The position numbers were made by a program, and so were the translations under genes. Shown here in pieces: positions 40,091 through 42,628 of a stretch of 42,628 nt of DNA. Below the pieces are notes generated by a model. That model was not told the DNA's origin. It saw nothing but the letters and a program-made list of their open reading frames with translations, and did not search any database. Location of the stretch: IMG/VR virus record IMGVR_UViG_3300042806_000100, positions 1 through 42,628 of that record; one strand, written 5' to 3'. The stretch is from a virus. The first letter of the stretch is position 1, and the number at the start of each line of letters is the position of its first letter.

Positions 40091-40240
40091 ATGAAAAGAA
40101 CAAAACATCTAGTATTCCGTACCTATCAATCCTTTCAGGAATGGTACACAAGAATGGCTAACAAGTTTACCACCCTTAGACTAGTATTTCTAAAGGTATT
40201 TAGATCTTCCCACTATATAGCTGTATCTATAAGCTATTAA
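40091..40240 (+). CDS. Small basic protein, first gene of the next operon
   Basis: A 49-aa basic protein, MKRTKHLVFRTYQSFQEWYT onward, ending in IAVSISY. Start context CATTAACATG is the one shared by the following genes. No family recognised. Its shortness lowers confidence. Confidence 0.5.
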   Translation: MKRTKHLVFRTYQSFQEWYTRMANKFTTLRLVFLKVFRSSHYIAVSISY

Positions 40241-40248
40241 GACTCATT

Positions 40249-40326
40249 ATGTGGATGGTGACCCGGAGATTACTTCAATGGGTGCCACACATACATTATT
40301 CATTAATCAATTCACACAAGACATGA
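40249..40326 (+). CDS. Possible 25-aa leader peptide
   Basis: MWMVTRRLLQWVPHIHYSLI then NSHKT, with its TGA overlapping the next ATG as ATGA. The overlap suggests a translational coupling peptide, but an ORF this short can occur by chance. Confidence 0.3.
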   Translation: MWMVTRRLLQWVPHIHYSLINSHKT

Positions 40327-40493
40327 AAAAACCAGATTACGTCTTACAAGTGTTAGTATGGATGGCTGCTGTTATGGTAGTTATCATAGCTCTAACCTCT
40401 TGCTCAACTAGCCGTTATTGTAAGCCTCCCAAGTACAAAGCACCTAAACAATATAGATGCGTTGTAGGTAGGGTAAACTTATGGAGAAACTAA
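40323..40493 (+). CDS. Small membrane or lipoprotein
   Basis: A 56-aa protein. After MKKPDY comes a hydrophobic stretch (VLQVLVWMAAVMVVIIALTS) ending in a lipobox-like LTSC (Cys27), then a Lys/Tyr/Pro-rich basic tail (KPPKYKAPKQYR). It could be a lipoprotein or a single-span membrane protein. An upstream GTG at 40251 would make an 80-aa form, but the ATG at 40323 gives the correct signal and has the AAGACATG context. Confidence 0.55.
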   Translation: MKKPDYVLQVLVWMAAVMVVIIALTSCSTSRYCKPPKYKAPKQYRCVVGRVNLWRN

Positions 40494-40520
40494 TTACAAA
40501 ACCCACTAAATTTCCCTAAC

Positions 40521-40682
40521 ATGGAAAAAACAATCATTCATTACAAACGATTTAAATTAGCTATTATGCTAAATGCGTTCATTGTAGGTGTAGCCTATGA
40601 TAACAAAGAGGTCTTTATGGCCTTTGGTCTATTCATCATTGAGATAGACTTTAAGAAGAAGAAAAGAAACAACACTTTTTAA
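40521..40682 (+). CDS. Small membrane-type protein
   Basis: A 53-aa protein, MEKTIIHYKRFKLAIMLNAF onward. Two short hydrophobic segments (LAIMLNAFIVGVAY and VFMAFGLFIIEI) around a polar turn, then a basic end KKKKRNN. The start has the usual CCTAACATG context and the gene sits tightly between its neighbours. Confidence 0.5.
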   Translation: MEKTIIHYKRFKLAIMLNAFIVGVAYDNKEVFMAFGLFIIEIDFKKKKRNNTF

Positions 40683-40701
40683 TCAACTAATTCATTTAAA
40701 C

Positions 40702-41223
40702 ATGAAAACATTCTCAATCAGTTCCCCTTGGGACCAAAGATCAACGCTTGTTAGTATTAAACTAGGTAGTTATGCTAACGGTAGAACATCTATTAGTCTT
40801 ATAGATGTAGAAGATAAGCAACCATATGCTGTTGCTACGGTTAATATACCTGATGCTCTTTTATTAGACAATGAAGTGTTTGTTAAAGACTATTCAGAGA
40901 ACGAGGGCATGTTAGACTTCCTCACTAATAATAACATAGTAGTTCCTACTAACAATTGGGTACAAACCGGCCACGTAGATGTACAAGTTTGTACACTTAA
41001 TCCTGAATCAGAATGGGGACTAGTTCCTAATCTTTATTCAGATGAAGGACCAGAATATGACGGTGCAGGGTTTACAGAAAAAGATAATAACAGAATGGAC
41101 CCAGCTCCTGATGAAGTAGATCCTGTTACAGGTAAACAAATGTGGATTATTAAAGGTTATAGAATTTGGGATAGTAGCTACCAAGATGCTCTTAAGCACC
41201 TTGAGCTAATTGAATCATTTTAA
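40702..41223 (+). CDS. Unknown protein
   Basis: A 173-aa acidic protein, MKTFSISSPWDQRSTLVSIK onward, beta-rich in the first half and with an acidic, Pro-rich loop (MDPAPDEVDPVTGKQMWIIK) before a C-terminal helix (SSYQDALKHLELIESF). No family recognised. It lies 19 nt after the 53-aa gene and 9 nt before the 75-aa gene and is probably in one transcript with both. Confidence 0.62.
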   Translation: MKTFSISSPWDQRSTLVSIKLGSYANGRTSISLIDVEDKQPYAVATVNIPDALLLDNEVFVKDYSENEGMLDFLTNNNIVVPTNNWVQTGHVDVQVCTLNPESEWGLVPNLYSDEGPEYDGAGFTEKDNNRMDPAPDEVDPVTGKQMWIIKGYRIWDSSYQDALKHLELIESF

Positions 41224-41232
41224 ATCATTAAC

Positions 41233-41460
41233 ATGAAAAAAGCATTAGAAGTATTATTTGGTATAAGAGAGCCTAACAAGCTCTCTAAACCAATTGAACT
41301 ATCATTCTCTACATTAACCCCTATTAGTAGGCCAGGTATGTTAGAATGGTTCAAAAAGTATAACGTGGGCATATTGACTGATAAACAGTCAATTAATGTT
41401 CCAATTAGAATGGGAAACATAGTTAAGTACGTTGATCTACGTAGCATTAAATCATTCTAA
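41233..41460 (+). CDS. Unknown small protein
   Basis: A 75-aa basic protein, MKKALEVLFGIREPNKLSKP onward, ending MGNIVKYVDLRSIKSF. Start context ATTAACATG. No family recognised. It is the last gene before the structured RNA at 41472. Confidence 0.58.
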   Translation: MKKALEVLFGIREPNKLSKPIELSFSTLTPISRPGMLEWFKKYNVGILTDKQSINVPIRMGNIVKYVDLRSIKSF

Positions 41461-41471
41461 TTAAACTCGGT

Positions 41472-41740
41472 GAGGCTAGCAAGAGCTAGTATGGGTATTC
41501 TCATACCCGAACCTCTGACTTAGGATTGATCAACCATGAGATGCTGCAGATGAAAACTGAACGTTCTTAATAAGACTAGTAAGATAGCTGCCGTGATGGG
41601 GGCATACCAAAATGACTACTGCTTTGATTAACTTCATGTAAGCCAGCACAGTTGTGAGTAGTATTGACTGAACCTGACAGTATAGCTGTTCAGATGTAGG
41701 GAACTTCAACACAATCAGTACGTTAAGCTGATTATTTTTT
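41472..41740 (+). ncRNA. Candidate structured RNA or attenuator before the Cas7-like gene
   Basis: No ORF. A neat three-way junction opens it: GAGG (41472-41475) with CCTC (41512-41515) around CTAGC-AAGA-GCTAG (41476-41489) and GGGTAT-TCTC-ATACCC (41493-41508). Further on are ACTACT..AGTAGT (long range) and a CTGA/TCAG plus ACAG-TATAG-CTGT hairpin. It ends in a terminator, AATCAG (41713-41718) with CTGATT (41728-41733) and T-run 41735-41740, 33 nt before the next ATG. It could be an independent RNA or a leader that controls read-through. Confidence 0.6.
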
Positions 41741-41772
41741 AATTAATCATTTACTAAAAATAAATTTATTTT

Positions 41773-42408
41773 ATGCCAGTATCAAAATCAGTAACAGTAG
41801 CAGAATTTGCTATTAAAGAAGTAGTAATCCCAATTAAGGGAATTAGTCCACTAATTACACATGCGTGGAGTCAAAAATCTATCAAAATGATAGAAGATAA
41901 GCAACAAGGTGTTGCTAAGAATAAAAAACATGATATTCGTAATCCTGAAGAGGAATATGAAGCAGGTAAACATGTCAGTTCATTAGGATGGGATGGTTTT
42001 CCAGCAGCTGGTTTTAAAGCAGCTATGATACGTGGAGCTAAAATGATTGGTATGGTAATGAAAGATACACAAACTTCTTTCTTTATCAAAGCTGATGATG
42101 AAATAACTCAATTAGTACGTATATATGGTGAACCTCACTTACGTAAAGATATGGTAAGAGTAGGTATGGGGTCATCTGATGTAAGATATCGCCCAGAATA
42201 TATAGAATGGGAAGCTAATCTTACAGTAGAATTTAACGAAGGTGTTATTAGTTTAGATCAAGTGTATCAATTAGTAAAAGCTGCCGGTTATGGTTGTGGT
42301 ATTGGTGAAATGAGACCAGAGAAAACTAAATTTAACTATGGACGTTTTGCTTTAGCTCAAGAATTAAATACACCTATAGCTGACAATTCTAAATCAAAAG
42401 CTAAATAA
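41773..42408 (+). CDS. Conserved phage protein with Cas7/RAMP-like features
   Basis: A 211-aa protein of a family I recall from many unrelated phages, usually unannotated. Motifs: N-terminal strand VVIPIKGISPLITHAWSQKS (15-34), GFPAAGFKAAMIRGAKMIG (about 74-92), VRIYGEPHLRKDMVRVGMGS (about 115-134) and the Gly-rich GYGCGIGEMRPEKTKFNYGRFAL (about 174-196). The layout of an 'SPLxxH' strand, an 'xxFKxAxxRxA' helix and a late Gly-rich loop resembles Cas7/RAMP proteins, which wrap nucleic acid as filaments. A single-strand nucleic-acid-binding role is therefore possible. ATG context is A/T-rich (TAAATTTATTTTATG). Confidence 0.68.
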   Translation: MPVSKSVTVAEFAIKEVVIPIKGISPLITHAWSQKSIKMIEDKQQGVAKNKKHDIRNPEEEYEAGKHVSSLGWDGFPAAGFKAAMIRGAKMIGMVMKDTQTSFFIKADDEITQLVRIYGEPHLRKDMVRVGMGSSDVRYRPEYIEWEANLTVEFNEGVISLDQVYQLVKAAGYGCGIGEMRPEKTKFNYGRFALAQELNTPIADNSKSKAK

Positions 42409-42410
42409 AT

Positions 42411-42628
42411 ATGAATCAAGAATTACAAACAGTTAATAATTATGCTTGGAAATTAGCTAGTTTAGCCAAAGGTATTGATGTACAAGATGCAGTGACTGAG
42501 TTAAGCAGAATTAAATCTGTTTATGGAAGTTTAACTCCTGAAAATGTATTAAATGCTTCAAGATTAGAAACAGCTGTATTATATAAACTATTTAACTGGG
42601 ATGATGCTAAAGCAGCTGAACATTATAG
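42411..42628 (+). CDS. Conserved partner of the Cas7-like gene, cut by the window end
   Basis: 72 complete codons from the ATG at 42411 (MNQELQTVNNYAWKLASLAK onward), running off the window. It starts 2 nt after the Cas7-like stop, so the two are coupled. The stretch SRLETAVLYKLFNWDDAKAAEHY matches, from memory, the 'FEWDDxKAAxxY' region of a small helical protein often encoded next to the Cas7-like gene in other phages. Function unknown; the pair is probably a unit. Confidence 0.6.
   Translation, partial: MNQELQTVNNYAWKLASLAKGIDVQDAVTELSRIKSVYGSLTPENVLNASRLETAVLYKLFNWDDAKAAEHY

Noticed and set aside
41490-41520. Possible tRNA T-arm on the minus strand (GGTTCGGG)
   Set aside because: No T-stem partner and no acceptor stem; the bases are better explained by plus-strand hairpins.

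Overview
This window looks like part of a tailed dsDNA phage infecting a Bacteroidota host, most likely a crAss-like podovirus or a close relative. The DNA is AT-rich. Start codons sit behind A/T-rich leaders (ATTAACATG, TAAAATATATG) rather than Shine-Dalgarno sites, which is typical of Bacteroidota and their phages. From memory of family sequences, without a search, these proteins match the crAss-like late module: terminase with its two small upstream genes, a very large portal, a scaffold-like protein, the capsid protein, a ring/tail-completion protein, a 184-aa structural protein, a tiny CPNCG zinc-ribbon protein, an IHF-like protein and a PD-(D/E)XK nuclease. TAG and TAA both act as ordinary stops, so I see no sign of stop-codon recoding.

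Minus strand, 36.9 kb down to 0 kb, reads as one long late block. It starts with small accessory genes: unknown 99-aa and 114-aa proteins, a GNAT acetyltransferase, a winged-helix-like protein, an IHF/HU-like protein, a zinc protein, a nuclease and a phosphoribosyltransferase-like protein. Packaging and head genes follow (small unknowns, TerL, portal, scaffold-like protein, major capsid protein). Next come neck and tail genes, including an unexpected Dps/ferritin-like protein. The block ends in about 19 kb of tail fibres: three small fibres with a shared C-terminal module, three giant fibres with C-terminal S74 auto-cleaving chaperone domains (one carrying a collagen-like stalk), one giant fibre with a different C-terminus, a LamG-type lectin-like protein, and small Cys- and Gly-rich proteins. 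Strong hairpins follow the capsid gene and the 453-aa structural gene. A 166-nt candidate RNA with a tRNA-like acceptor/T-arm end lies just upstream of the terminase.

36.9-37.17 kb is the divergent control region between the late block and the plus-strand (probably early) block.

Plus strand, 37.1-39.5 kb, is the most unusual part. Small genes occur as single-gene cassettes: an ACCCCTGAT motif, usually 19-21 nt before the ATG, then one small ORF, then a hairpin at or just after the stop. The same motif also precedes stretches with no ORF that fold into branched, terminator-ended RNAs, so the motif is probably a phage promoter and some cassettes make noncoding RNAs. From 39.53 to 40.05 kb there is no ORF, only an array of short hairpins and larger branched RNA structures. 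From 40.09 kb a tightly packed operon of small proteins follows, then another structured, terminator-ended RNA (41.47-41.74 kb), then a widespread phage gene with Cas7/RAMP-like features and its usual neighbour, which runs off the window.

Working together: the small plus-strand proteins and RNAs are probably made early to act on the host (one carries an SSB-tail-like tip, others are secreted or lipoproteins). The minus block then builds the virion and its elaborate host-recognition fibres. All functions are read from sequence and memory of families; no database search was possible.
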